Below are positions 1 through 5,316 of a stretch of 5,316 nucleotides of DNA, piece by piece. A model generated the notes under the pieces. It saw only the letters and a list, made by a program, of their open reading frames with translations, did not search any database and was not told the DNA's origin. Source of the stretch: Desulfobacteraceae bacterium (lineage in GTDB: Bacteria > Desulfobacterota > Desulfobacteria > Desulfobacterales > Desulfosalsimonadaceae). Within the stretch, counting starts at the first letter, position 1. Each line of letters begins with the position of its first letter. The stretch spans positions 1 to 5,316 of the forward strand of contig SLPT01000339.1 of assembly GCA_007131845.1 (NCBI GenBank). The letters run 5' to 3'. Position numbers and translations under genes: made by a program.

Positions 1-5
1 AAAAA

Positions 6-23
6 GCCGCACTGGGGTGCGGC
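6..23. terminator. GC-rich hairpin upstream of the C39 peptidase gene (terminator-like on the minus strand)
   Basis: A perfect inverted repeat is visible: GCCGCAC (6-12), loop TGGG (13-16), GTGCGGC (17-23). Five A residues (1-5) lie to its left, so read on the minus strand it is a stem followed by TTTTT, the form of a rho-independent terminator. On the plus strand the stem is followed by GCTCCC and has no U tract, so it should not be an efficient terminator for transcription entering from the left. No minus-strand gene lies to its right within the cluster. It may therefore act as an intercistronic hairpin (partial attenuation or mRNA 3'-end protection) between an unseen upstream gene and the peptidase gene. 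The structure is certain; its function is inferred. Confidence 0.5.
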
Positions 24-59
24 GCTCCCGGGCGAACATCGAAAAGGGTTTAGAAAAAT

Positions 60-64
60 AGGGA
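60..64 (+). promoter_or_regulatory. Ribosome binding site of the C39 peptidase gene
   Basis: AGGGA at 60-64 lies 7 nt before the ATG at 72. An in-frame TAG at 51-53 and the absence of any other start codon between it and 72 leave this ATG as the most upstream possible start. Confidence 0.6.
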
Positions 65-71
65 ATATAGC

Positions 72-815
72 ATGCACGTACTGGTTGCCTTTGTCCTGAT
101 TACATCGCTGGTGGCGGGATTCCAGACGGTCCACGAGCGCCCGGACGGGCATCAGTACCTGGTCGTGGACGCAGACCAGGATGTGCGCGTCAGCACGTGG
201 ATGGAGACGGCAAAGGATCTGGAGTCCCGGCAGATCGTGATGCAGGAGTTCGACTACTCCTGCGGCTCGGCGGCGCTTGCCACCCTGCTCAACTACCACC
301 TGGGCGAACAGTTCACGGAGATGCAGGTTATCGAGGGGCTCATGGCCTACGGCAACATAGAGCGGATTCAGGAGCGGCGGGCCTTTTCCCTGCTGGATAT
401 GAAGCGCTTCGTGGACGCGATCGGATACGAAGGCCAGGGCTACCGGGCGGAGATGGAAAACCTGAAGGAACTCGAGGTGCCGGTGGTCCTGCCCATCGAA
501 CTGTTCGGGTACCAGCATTTCGTGGTGTTCCGGGGCATCCACGACGGACGGGTGTTCCTGGCCGACCCGTGGATCGGGCACACGACCTATACGATCCATG
601 CATTCGAGGACATGTGGTACGAGCAGGTCCTGTTCATGGTCGATCCCGGGGGTCGGCCGACATTGAGCCGCCTGAGCCTGACCGAGGCGGACAGACGCTA
701 CATCGATTCAGATCAGGTCCGGTGGACGCTCTTTCCCCATGATCCATGGCATATGCAGTTTGTTCCCGAACGGGAATTCATGAAAATGGATGACGATGTA
801 ATGCCAATCCGGTGA
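72..815 (+). CDS. Secreted C39-family cysteine peptidase, FapD/FilB-like
   Basis: This 247-aa protein is a papain-like C39 peptidase, the class that processes or licenses substrates during export. The N-terminus (about residues 3-17) is a short hydrophobic Sec-type signal or anchor, with a possible cleavage near VAG/FQ, which places the enzyme in the periplasm. The family's catalytic set is present: oxyanion-hole Gln58 six residues before Cys64 (QEFDYSCGSAAL), His149 (GYQHFVVFRG) and Asp165 (FLADPWIG). There is no ABC-transporter fusion, so this is the stand-alone type seen in the Pseudomonas Fap amyloid operon (FapD) and the Acinetobacter fil cluster (FilB). It differs from the fused bacteriocin exporters. 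The C-terminal 60 residues beyond the core (about 190-247) are charged and aromatic, with no motif I recognise. An in-frame stop at 51-53 supports the ATG start. The next gene follows closely and encodes a FapF-like barrel, which supports a role in outer-membrane export. The C39 fold call is firm; the FapD-like role is inferred from context. Confidence 0.88.
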   Translation: MHVLVAFVLITSLVAGFQTVHERPDGHQYLVVDADQDVRVSTWMETAKDLESRQIVMQEFDYSCGSAALATLLNYHLGEQFTEMQVIEGLMAYGNIERIQERRAFSLLDMKRFVDAIGYEGQGYRAEMENLKELEVPVVLPIELFGYQHFVVFRGIHDGRVFLADPWIGHTTYTIHAFEDMWYEQVLFMVDPGGRPTLSRLSLTEADRRYIDSDQVRWTLFPHDPWHMQFVPEREFMKMDDDVMPIR

Positions 816-836
816 TAAGGGAGGAAACCAGAAACC

Positions 837-848
837 ATGCGGCCATGA
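837..848 (+). other. Possible three-codon leader ORF after a strong orphan Shine-Dalgarno
   Basis: A strong Shine-Dalgarno-like sequence (AAGGGAGGA, 817-825) follows the peptidase stop. The first ATG after it (837) begins ATG CGG CCA TGA, which ends at 848. Its stop overlaps an ATG at 845 that is in frame with the barrel gene (ATGA overlap). The 12-nt gap from GGAGG to ATG837 is longer than usual. This may be a translational-coupling leader or only a decayed start site. Nothing beyond the local sequence supports expression. Confidence 0.2.
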
Positions 849-880
849 CCGGTGGAACCCCGGGCGGGCGCGTGCAAAAA

Positions 881-885
881 AAGGA
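881..885 (+). promoter_or_regulatory. Ribosome binding site that decides the start of the FapF-like gene
   Basis: AAGGA at 881-885, inside the purine run 876-886, sits 7 nt before the GTG at 893. Starting there gives a compact signal peptide (MFRCTLKVFFLALAAWW...). The upstream in-frame starts at 812 (GTG) and 845 (ATG) lack a well-spaced Shine-Dalgarno. They would also add a 16- to 27-residue polar leader before the hydrophobic core. Confidence 0.55.
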
Positions 886-892
886 ATACGAT

Positions 893-2125
893 GTGTTCAG
901 ATGCACCCTGAAAGTTTTTTTCCTGGCTTTGGCAGCGTGGTGGCTATGTGCTATTCATCCCGGTCCGGCATTTTCGCAGGAAGGGCCTTCCATCGCCGTG
1001 GAGGAAGAAGACGACGTTTCGGACGCGGAAGCAGACGACGAGGATGCCCCGGCGGGACCTGCCATTGACATGGGACCGGACGAGCCTGCGGAACCGGACG
1101 AACCGTCGAACGATGAACCCCTAGTCGACGATCCGGAAATGCCGGCCGACATCCCTGAAGACCAGGCGGAACTCTTCGAGGAGGTTCGGGAGTTGCGGGA
1201 AATCGTGGAGCGGCTGCGGCAGGAGGCCGACGCCCGGGAGCGTCTGCGGGTCACCGATGAAGAGGAGCGCGACGAGGAAGAGGAGATATTGGAGGCCGCG
1301 GGCCGGGAATACATGCTCATGCCCGCCGGGATGCTGGGCATGGAGCTTAATATCAATTATGCCTATTATTCCACGGACCAGTTCCGCCCCAGGGCGGGGG
1401 AGGTGGAATACCGCTCCAACCACAACATCACCAACAGCCTGATCATCGAGTCGGCCCGGCGCGACAACCTGACCATCGACGCATCCATACCGTTTATCTA
1501 CAAGTACGACCAGGTCGGCACCGACCGGTCCATGGACGTGACCAATCTGGGCGATATTTCCCTGGGCGCAAGGTACCAGCCCTTCAAGGCAGGCAACCGC
1601 TGGCCGCCGCCCATCCTGAACCTGCGCCTGACGCTTCCCACCAGCCGGGGCGACTATGACATCAACCCGCAAAGGGAGCTTTCAACCGGAAGCGGCCTGT
1701 ACGCGCTTTCCGGTGGGGTTTCGGTCTCCCAGCCCATCGATCCGGTCAACGCCTATGCATCTCTTAATTACCGGCACCGTTTTACATACGATGATGTCGG
1801 TCAGAGAAGGCCCGCAGGCCTGCTGGAAAAAGTCGATCCCGGGGACCGGATCAGCGGCAGCATGGGCTTTGGCTACGCGGTATCCTACCGGGCGTCCATG
1901 TCTATCAGTTTTTCCTATACCTATGGTTTTTCCACCGAGCTTTACTATGCGAACGGCGATACACAGTCCACGGGCGACCAGATATCCGCCTCCATGAATA
2001 TCAACACTTCCTGGCGCATCCGGCCGGGGCGCACCGTCATCATAGGCCTGAGCAAGGGGCTGACCAACGAAGACCCGGATTTCGCTTTTTCCGTGCGCCT
2101 TCCCATCGAATTCGACTTGCGGTAA
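893..2125 (+). CDS. FapF-like outer-membrane exporter: acidic linker, coiled coil, beta-barrel
   Basis: From the GTG at 893 this is a 410-aa protein; the frame is open back to a GTG at 812 (437 aa). Residues 1-28 are a Sec signal peptide with hydrophobic core VFFLALAAWWLCAI and cleavage predicted at AFS/QE. Residues 34-92 form a very acidic, proline-rich, probably disordered segment. Residues 93-119 have coiled-coil heptads (L94, V98, L101, V105, L108, A112), followed by a highly charged helix to about 135. From about residue 140 onward the alternating polar/hydrophobic pattern, with turns such as NLGDISLGARYQP and LTLPTSRGDY, matches a transporter-type barrel of the Phenol_MetA_deg-like group. 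This coiled-coil-then-barrel order is that of FapF, the trimeric outer-membrane exporter of Pseudomonas amyloid, at a similar length. The adjacent C39 peptidase strengthens the case. The last strand ends IEFDLR rather than with a terminal Phe. A generic barrel transporter with a coiled-coil N-terminus is the alternative. Confidence 0.8.
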   Translation: MFRCTLKVFFLALAAWWLCAIHPGPAFSQEGPSIAVEEEDDVSDAEADDEDAPAGPAIDMGPDEPAEPDEPSNDEPLVDDPEMPADIPEDQAELFEEVRELREIVERLRQEADARERLRVTDEEERDEEEEILEAAGREYMLMPAGMLGMELNINYAYYSTDQFRPRAGEVEYRSNHNITNSLIIESARRDNLTIDASIPFIYKYDQVGTDRSMDVTNLGDISLGARYQPFKAGNRWPPPILNLRLTLPTSRGDYDINPQRELSTGSGLYALSGGVSVSQPIDPVNAYASLNYRHRFTYDDVGQRRPAGLLEKVDPGDRISGSMGFGYAVSYRASMSISFSYTYGFSTELYYANGDTQSTGDQISASMNINTSWRIRPGRTVIIGLSKGLTNEDPDFAFSVRLPIEFDLR

Positions 2126-2130
2126 GGAGG
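2123..2130 (+). promoter_or_regulatory. Shine-Dalgarno of the FadL-like gene overlapping the upstream stop codon
   Basis: TAAGGAGG (2123-2130) is a near-perfect anti-16S match. Its TAA is the stop codon of the upstream barrel gene, and the ATG follows 4 nt later at 2135. This arrangement implies co-transcription and probably translational coupling of the two barrel genes. The spacer is slightly short. Confidence 0.8.
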
Positions 2131-2134
2131 CGAG

Positions 2135-3901
2135 ATGAAAAATCCCGCATCCAAACTGCTGCCCGTCGTATTTTTCCTGGCTGTTTTGGCGTGGCAAGAC
2201 GGCGCGCGGGCCACCTTCATCGAGCAGCTCGCCATCGATACGCGGGCCATTTCCATGGCCAATGCCGTTACGGCCCGCCCCCCGGGGCACATGTCGATCC
2301 ATTACAACCCGGCGGGGCTTTCCCAGTTCGAAGAAGGTGCCTGGTGGCACCAGGGCGTGACCGTCCCGTGGCTGGTGAAAACCTCGAAGTTCCGGGGAAG
2401 CGAGGATTTCGACGGTTGGTTAATGATGGACCGTTGGGACCACCACGCCGACCCCGTTTACGAGGGGCACCCTGCGTACGGGGAGGAAGGCAGGCGGCTT
2501 TACAGCGCGGATGACCTCTACGTGGAAGGCACCGCACAGTCCGGCCGGATGTATATCCCCATCTATGACGAGGCCATCAATTTCCAGATATCGCCCCGGA
2601 CGTCGCTGGCCTACCGGGGGGAGGACTCCCGGCTGACGCTTGCGACCGGTATGTATACCCCGTTTGCCACCGGCGCCAACCACGCGGACGCCGATGATCC
2701 CACCCGCTTTGGAGGGAAGCGTGCCTACATGCAGCATCTCGTATACCAGGCGCCGTCGGCAAGCTACGAACTGACCGACCGGCTGGCCGTAGGGCTCTCC
2801 ATGGGATTCGGCCAGTCCTCCATGGGTGCGGAGATGTTTGCCCGCAGCCCCAACGACCTGGTGGCCCTGACCCGCGAGCTGGGGGAGGCCACCGAGGGGA
2901 TGGCGATTCCGCCGTGGACGTACCTGTATTATGACGAACCGCTGTACGGCGGCGGCATCCACCCCTGGGAGCCGGTGGCGGAAATCGAGGTCAAGGCCCG
3001 AAACGACTTCACCCCCAGCTACAACCTGGGCGTTCTCTACGAGCCCTTTGACTGGCTGGGCTTCGGCATGGTCTACCAGAGCGAGATCGAGGCGGACATG
3101 CACGGGTCCTTCAGCATTGAATACAGCGAGGATTTCCAAAGGGTGGTCCACTGGTACGGCCAGGGGCCGTGGGGGACGAGGCGAACGGCCGCCATGCTCG
3201 ACATGCCGACCCAGCCCACGCAAAAGCAAAGCGGCCGGTTTACGACAGAACTCGTCTTCCCCCGGCGCATGCAGTTCGGCGTCAGGTTGAGCCCGCTTTC
3301 ACGCCTTCACCTGATGTTCGATCTCAAGTGGTCCGAGTGGTCTGCCAGGGAACGCGATGAGTTACACTTCGACCAGGACATCCAGATGCTCCAGATCGCC
3401 AAGCTCACGGGGCACGTGGACGGCAACCGGACACTGGCATCGGATCGCTACATGCGCGATACCCTGGACTGGGCCGCGGCTGTGGAGATCAACATCACGG
3501 ACCGCATCGATCTGCACTTCGGCTACGAGTTCCGGGAGAGTTCGGTAAGAAAGGAATACTTCGATTTTTCGACCCCCATACCCGATCTGCACAATGTCGG
3601 CGCGGGCATCTCCTACCACCTGGACAACGGCGGCCGAATCGACGTGGGCGGGGCTTATATCTGGAACAAGGGGTTCGAAATTGGTCCGGAAGAGAGCAAA
3701 AACCTGACCTCCACCGACTACTTCAACGACAACATCAACATGTTCGCGGGCCAGCACTTCGAGCAGGATATGGAAATTTATCTGTTTTCCATCGGGTTTA
3801 TCGTTCCCTTCGAGTCGTACGTAGGATATCAGAAAGGAAATGTCGAAAAAATGAAGCAGCGCATCCGGTTTTTGAACCCGTTCACCCGTTCGGGGGAATA
3901 G
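2135..3901 (+). CDS. FadL/OmpP1-family outer-membrane beta-barrel protein, enlarged
   Basis: This 588-aa precursor has a signal peptide at residues 1-26 (hydrophobic LLPVVFFLAVLAW, cleavage ARA/TF). Its mature N-terminus is of FadL type: the hatch-like stretch IEQLAIDTRAISMANAV leads to the family's NPA motif at 58-60 (HYNPAGLS). FadL-like strands recur later, including FGVRLSPLSRLHLMFDLKWSEWS (379-403) and STPIPDLHNVGAGISYHL (479-496). The family imports long-chain fatty acids and other hydrophobic compounds across the outer membrane. At 588 aa the protein is well above the usual size of about 430-460 aa. The extra length seems to lie in acidic, aromatic insertions (about 83-150 and 230-285), probably surface loops. 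The last barrel strand ends at Phe559 (IYLFSIGFIVPF) and is followed by a 29-residue basic tail. The start is fixed by a strong, overlapping Shine-Dalgarno. It is co-operonic with the FapF-like exporter, so either lipid uptake or a specialised surface role is possible. Substrate unknown. Confidence 0.85.
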   Translation: MKNPASKLLPVVFFLAVLAWQDGARATFIEQLAIDTRAISMANAVTARPPGHMSIHYNPAGLSQFEEGAWWHQGVTVPWLVKTSKFRGSEDFDGWLMMDRWDHHADPVYEGHPAYGEEGRRLYSADDLYVEGTAQSGRMYIPIYDEAINFQISPRTSLAYRGEDSRLTLATGMYTPFATGANHADADDPTRFGGKRAYMQHLVYQAPSASYELTDRLAVGLSMGFGQSSMGAEMFARSPNDLVALTRELGEATEGMAIPPWTYLYYDEPLYGGGIHPWEPVAEIEVKARNDFTPSYNLGVLYEPFDWLGFGMVYQSEIEADMHGSFSIEYSEDFQRVVHWYGQGPWGTRRTAAMLDMPTQPTQKQSGRFTTELVFPRRMQFGVRLSPLSRLHLMFDLKWSEWSARERDELHFDQDIQMLQIAKLTGHVDGNRTLASDRYMRDTLDWAAAVEINITDRIDLHFGYEFRESSVRKEYFDFSTPIPDLHNVGAGISYHLDNGGRIDVGGAYIWNKGFEIGPEESKNLTSTDYFNDNINMFAGQHFEQDMEIYLFSIGFIVPFESYVGYQKGNVEKMKQRIRFLNPFTRSGE

Positions 3902-3926
3902 CAGGCAGGCTTGAGTACCATCGGTT

Positions 3927-3954
3927 ATCGGCACGATTTTTGTATTTTATTTTT
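3927..3954 (+). terminator. Weak hairpin plus T-rich tract after the FadL-like gene
   Basis: A short stem ATCG/GCA/CGAT (3927-3937) leads straight into a T-rich run (about 3937-3954, TTTTTGTATTTTATTTTT). The T tract is striking in a GC-rich window and lies just after the last cluster gene. The 4-bp stem is too weak for a confident intrinsic terminator, so this is tentative. Confidence 0.3.
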
Positions 3955-3981
3955 CAGGCGGCTGCCGGATAGAATTATAAT
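3953..3981 (+). promoter_or_regulatory. Candidate sigma70-type promoter for the alpha/beta hydrolase gene
   Basis: A perfect -10 hexamer TATAAT lies at 3976-3981. With a 17-nt spacer the -35 position (3953-3958) reads TTCAGG, a poor match. The predicted transcription start near 3988 would leave an untranslated leader of only about 11 nt before the ATG at 3999. The AT-rich context after a GC-rich gene supports a promoter, but the weak -35 and short leader keep confidence low. Confidence 0.3.
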
Positions 3982-3986
3982 CATTC

Positions 3987-3992
3987 AAGAGG
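3987..3992 (+). promoter_or_regulatory. Ribosome binding site that decides the hydrolase start
   Basis: AAGAGG at 3987-3992 is followed 6 nt later by ATG at 3999. An in-frame TTG at 3993 abuts the Shine-Dalgarno with no spacer and cannot use it, so 3999 is preferred. Confidence 0.7.
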
Positions 3993-3998
3993 TTGATT

Positions 3999-4856
3999 AT
4001 GCTTACATACCAGGTTGTTCAACACCATGAACCCGGAAAAAAGTGGCTGCTGATGCTCCACGGCATCGGCGGCAGCTCCGCCATTTGGTACAAGCAGGTG
4101 CCGGCGCTGGCGAAAAATTACAATCTCCTGCTGCCCGATCTCTACGGGCACGGAAAGACCCGGGAAGTCCTTCCCCGCTATACCTTCGAGGGGCTTTCAG
4201 ACGATCTGATCCACCTGCTCGATCATATGAAGATCGACAAGGCGCACGTGATGGGGATCTCCCTGGGATCGATCATCGCCTGCTTCATCGGGGTGTATCA
4301 TCCCACGAGGATCGAATCCCTTGTTTTGGGGGGCGCTGCCCGGGGAATGGACTATCGCACCAAGAGCCTGCTGTACTCGGGGCATTACCTGAAGCACGTC
4401 GTCCCGTACATGTGGCTCTACAGCTTTTTCGCGCGGATCATCATGCCCCGGCCGAGCCAGTCCATGGGCCGGAAAATCTTCTGCCGGGAGGCGAAAAAAC
4501 TGGGTGGCAAGGAGTTCAGGAAGTGGTATCGGCTGATGGTGCAGTTTCCCATCTACATGGAGGAATTCGAAAACGATGCCATGGCGGATATCCCCAAACT
4601 CTTTATCTCGGGCAGCCATGACTACCTGCTTGTGGACCAGATCCGGGCCTGGGCCGAGCGCGATCCCAGCGCTCTGCTTCATATCATCGAAAACTGCGGC
4701 CATGTCTGCAACATCCAGGCCCCGGCCGAGTTCAACCGGGTATGCCTGGACTACCTCGAATCCGCCTGCGGCTGCAACCGCAACCCCGAAACCGCCACCT
4801 TCTGCCGCAGGATGCCAAAAAGCTGCACGCCCCCGTCCCGCCTCGCCGCCGGATAA
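3999..4856 (+). CDS. Cytoplasmic alpha/beta-fold hydrolase with a cysteine-rich C-terminal tail
   Basis: This 285-aa protein has a complete alpha/beta-hydrolase signature. The oxyanion-loop HG motif is at His21-Gly22 (LLMLHGIGGSS), followed by the strand-turn LLLPDLYGHGKT (43-54). The nucleophile elbow is G-I-S-L-G with Ser88, the acid is Asp208 (FISGSHDYLL) and the base is His235 (NCGHVCNIQAP). Residues about 115-195, rich in aromatic and basic residues, form the cap between strands and would set substrate choice. No signal peptide is present, so it should act in the cytoplasm as an esterase, lipase-like or C-C hydrolase; the substrate cannot be told. The fold is essentially complete by about residue 254. 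The remaining ~30 residues form an unusual tail with Cys257, Cys259, Cys269 and Cys276 plus several prolines. A 97-nt AT-rich gap and its own candidate promoter suggest transcription separate from the export cluster. Family call firm, role unknown. Confidence 0.88.
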   Translation: MLTYQVVQHHEPGKKWLLMLHGIGGSSAIWYKQVPALAKNYNLLLPDLYGHGKTREVLPRYTFEGLSDDLIHLLDHMKIDKAHVMGISLGSIIACFIGVYHPTRIESLVLGGAARGMDYRTKSLLYSGHYLKHVVPYMWLYSFFARIIMPRPSQSMGRKIFCREAKKLGGKEFRKWYRLMVQFPIYMEEFENDAMADIPKLFISGSHDYLLVDQIRAWAERDPSALLHIIENCGHVCNIQAPAEFNRVCLDYLESACGCNRNPETATFCRRMPKSCTPPSRLAAG

Positions 4857-4932
4857 AAAAAGGGAAGCGTTTTGGCAACCCGGTAGAGACCACATGCATC
4901 CATTTCCGGTTTCATTGCAGACACGGTTTGCC

Positions 4933-5316
4933 CTATAGCGCCCAGATCGAGATGTTTCCGGATATTTCAGTACGACCGCCTTTCATGTACAGGCTTCCGA
5001 AACTCGGTCCGGCGCCCGGTTCGCTGCCGACGCGGATCGCGTCGACCGAGAACCGCTCCATTTCCATGACAACGCCGTCCATACGGATGTTCACGCTGGT
5101 GACCGGCGTATCCGAAAAAGCATTGGGACCCGTGGTAGTGGTTATTTCCAGGGGATTGCGCATCCAAACGCTCCCTTTCATTTCCACGCCGCAAAGGCTC
5201 ATGAAAACCGAGCTGCCGTCCGGCGACGGATCGCCCAGCGCAATATAATCCGCGCGCATGTCGTATTCGATGCCGTCCGTGTGAATGGCAATGCCGGACT
5301 GCGCGCTGACGGCTTC
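4933..5316 (-). CDS. DUF6160/FilA-like beta-rich surface protein, C-terminal part (5' end outside window)
   Basis: The minus-strand frame is open from the right edge to a TAG at 4933-4935, giving 127 visible C-terminal residues; the start lies beyond 5316. The visible part begins EAVSAQSGIAIHTDGIEYD. This resembles the 'LS-x-V-x-(G/A)-Q-(A/S)-G-I' motif that I recall following the signal peptide in DUF6160/FilA-type proteins. The rest is strand-like and Gly/Ser/Thr-rich (GVEMKGSVWM, FSVDAIRVGSEPGAG, ending TEISGNISIWAL) with no membrane segment or catalytic motif. It is likely secreted or surface-exposed, but its signal peptide would be outside the window. An internal ATG (complement of 5257-5259) is unlikely to be the start because the conserved-looking motif lies upstream of it. 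It converges on the hydrolase gene, 76 nt apart. Such proteins have been linked to C39 peptidases in the fil cluster, so it may be a substrate of the nearby system. Family assignment is from memory and moderate. Confidence 0.6.
   Translation of the reverse strand, partial: EAVSAQSGIAIHTDGIEYDMRADYIALGDPSPDGSSVFMSLCGVEMKGSVWMRNPLEITTTTGPNAFSDTPVTSVNIRMDGVVMEMERFSVDAIRVGSEPGAGPSFGSLYMKGGRTEISGNISIWAL

Noticed and set aside
2..61. Possible C-terminus of an upstream gene ending at TAG 59-61
   Set aside because: Only 19 codons are open, they read through the hairpin, and the encoded residues show no recognisable pattern; chance is sufficient.
955..1356. Serine-rich minus-strand open frame
   Set aside because: It is the antisense image of the Asp/Glu/Pro-rich linker of the exporter; the low complexity is a by-product.
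1682..3229. Long minus-strand open frames opposite the two barrel genes (1682-2350 and 2420-3229)
   Set aside because: They lie antisense to well-supported barrel genes, have no recognisable domains or good ribosome sites, and fit the usual GC-rich mirror frames.
3993..3998. TTG start for the hydrolase
   Set aside because: It directly abuts the Shine-Dalgarno; ATG at 3999 has a proper 6-nt spacer.
4857..4932. Terminator between the convergent hydrolase and DUF6160-like genes
   Set aside because: GGCAACC (4875-4881) and GGTTTGCC (4925-4932) can pair with a bulge, but the loop is over 40 nt and no T tract follows on either strand.
4742..5248. Plus-strand open frame spanning the hydrolase end and the convergent gene
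   Set aside because: It overlaps two better-supported genes in other frames, is Pro/Arg-rich and has no family features.

Overview
The window looks like part of a chromosome from a Gram-negative bacterium. It is GC-rich by eye and encodes two outer-membrane beta-barrel proteins with Sec-type signal peptides, plus a periplasm-type C39 peptidase. Codon choice and gene style would suit Desulfobacterota or another proteobacterial-type lineage, but nothing in the sequence fixes the taxon.

Layout. Positions 1-71 hold a perfect 7-bp GC-rich hairpin and then the ribosome binding site of the first gene. Three plus-strand genes follow in tight order: a secreted C39-family cysteine peptidase resembling FapD (72-815), a FapF-like exporter with signal peptide, acidic linker, coiled coil and beta-barrel (893-2125), and a large FadL/OmpP1-family barrel (2135-3901). 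The stop codon of the second gene lies inside the Shine-Dalgarno of the third. An AT-rich gap (3902-3998) with a TATAAT box separates this cluster from a cytoplasmic alpha/beta hydrolase (3999-4856), which carries an unusual cysteine-rich tail. On the opposite strand, converging on the hydrolase, is the C-terminal part of a beta-rich protein (4933 to the right edge). It has a 'VSAQSGI' motif and a glycine-rich, strand-like pattern reminiscent of DUF6160/FilA-type surface proteins.

How the genes may work together. A C39 peptidase next to a coiled-coil-plus-barrel outer-membrane protein is the hallmark of the Fap functional-amyloid export machinery of Pseudomonas (FapD and FapF). Here, however, the two genes are adjacent with no FapE-like gene between them. 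A FadL-like barrel follows, and no amyloid-repeat subunit (FapB/FapC) is visible. The working inference is a divergent Fap-like or Fil-like surface-protein export locus. Its substrate genes would lie to the left of the window or be represented by the DUF6160-like gene on the right. The hydrolase appears to be a separate transcription unit. No tRNA, rRNA, CRISPR array, insertion sequence or attachment site was seen, and no stretch over 300 bases lacks a gene.
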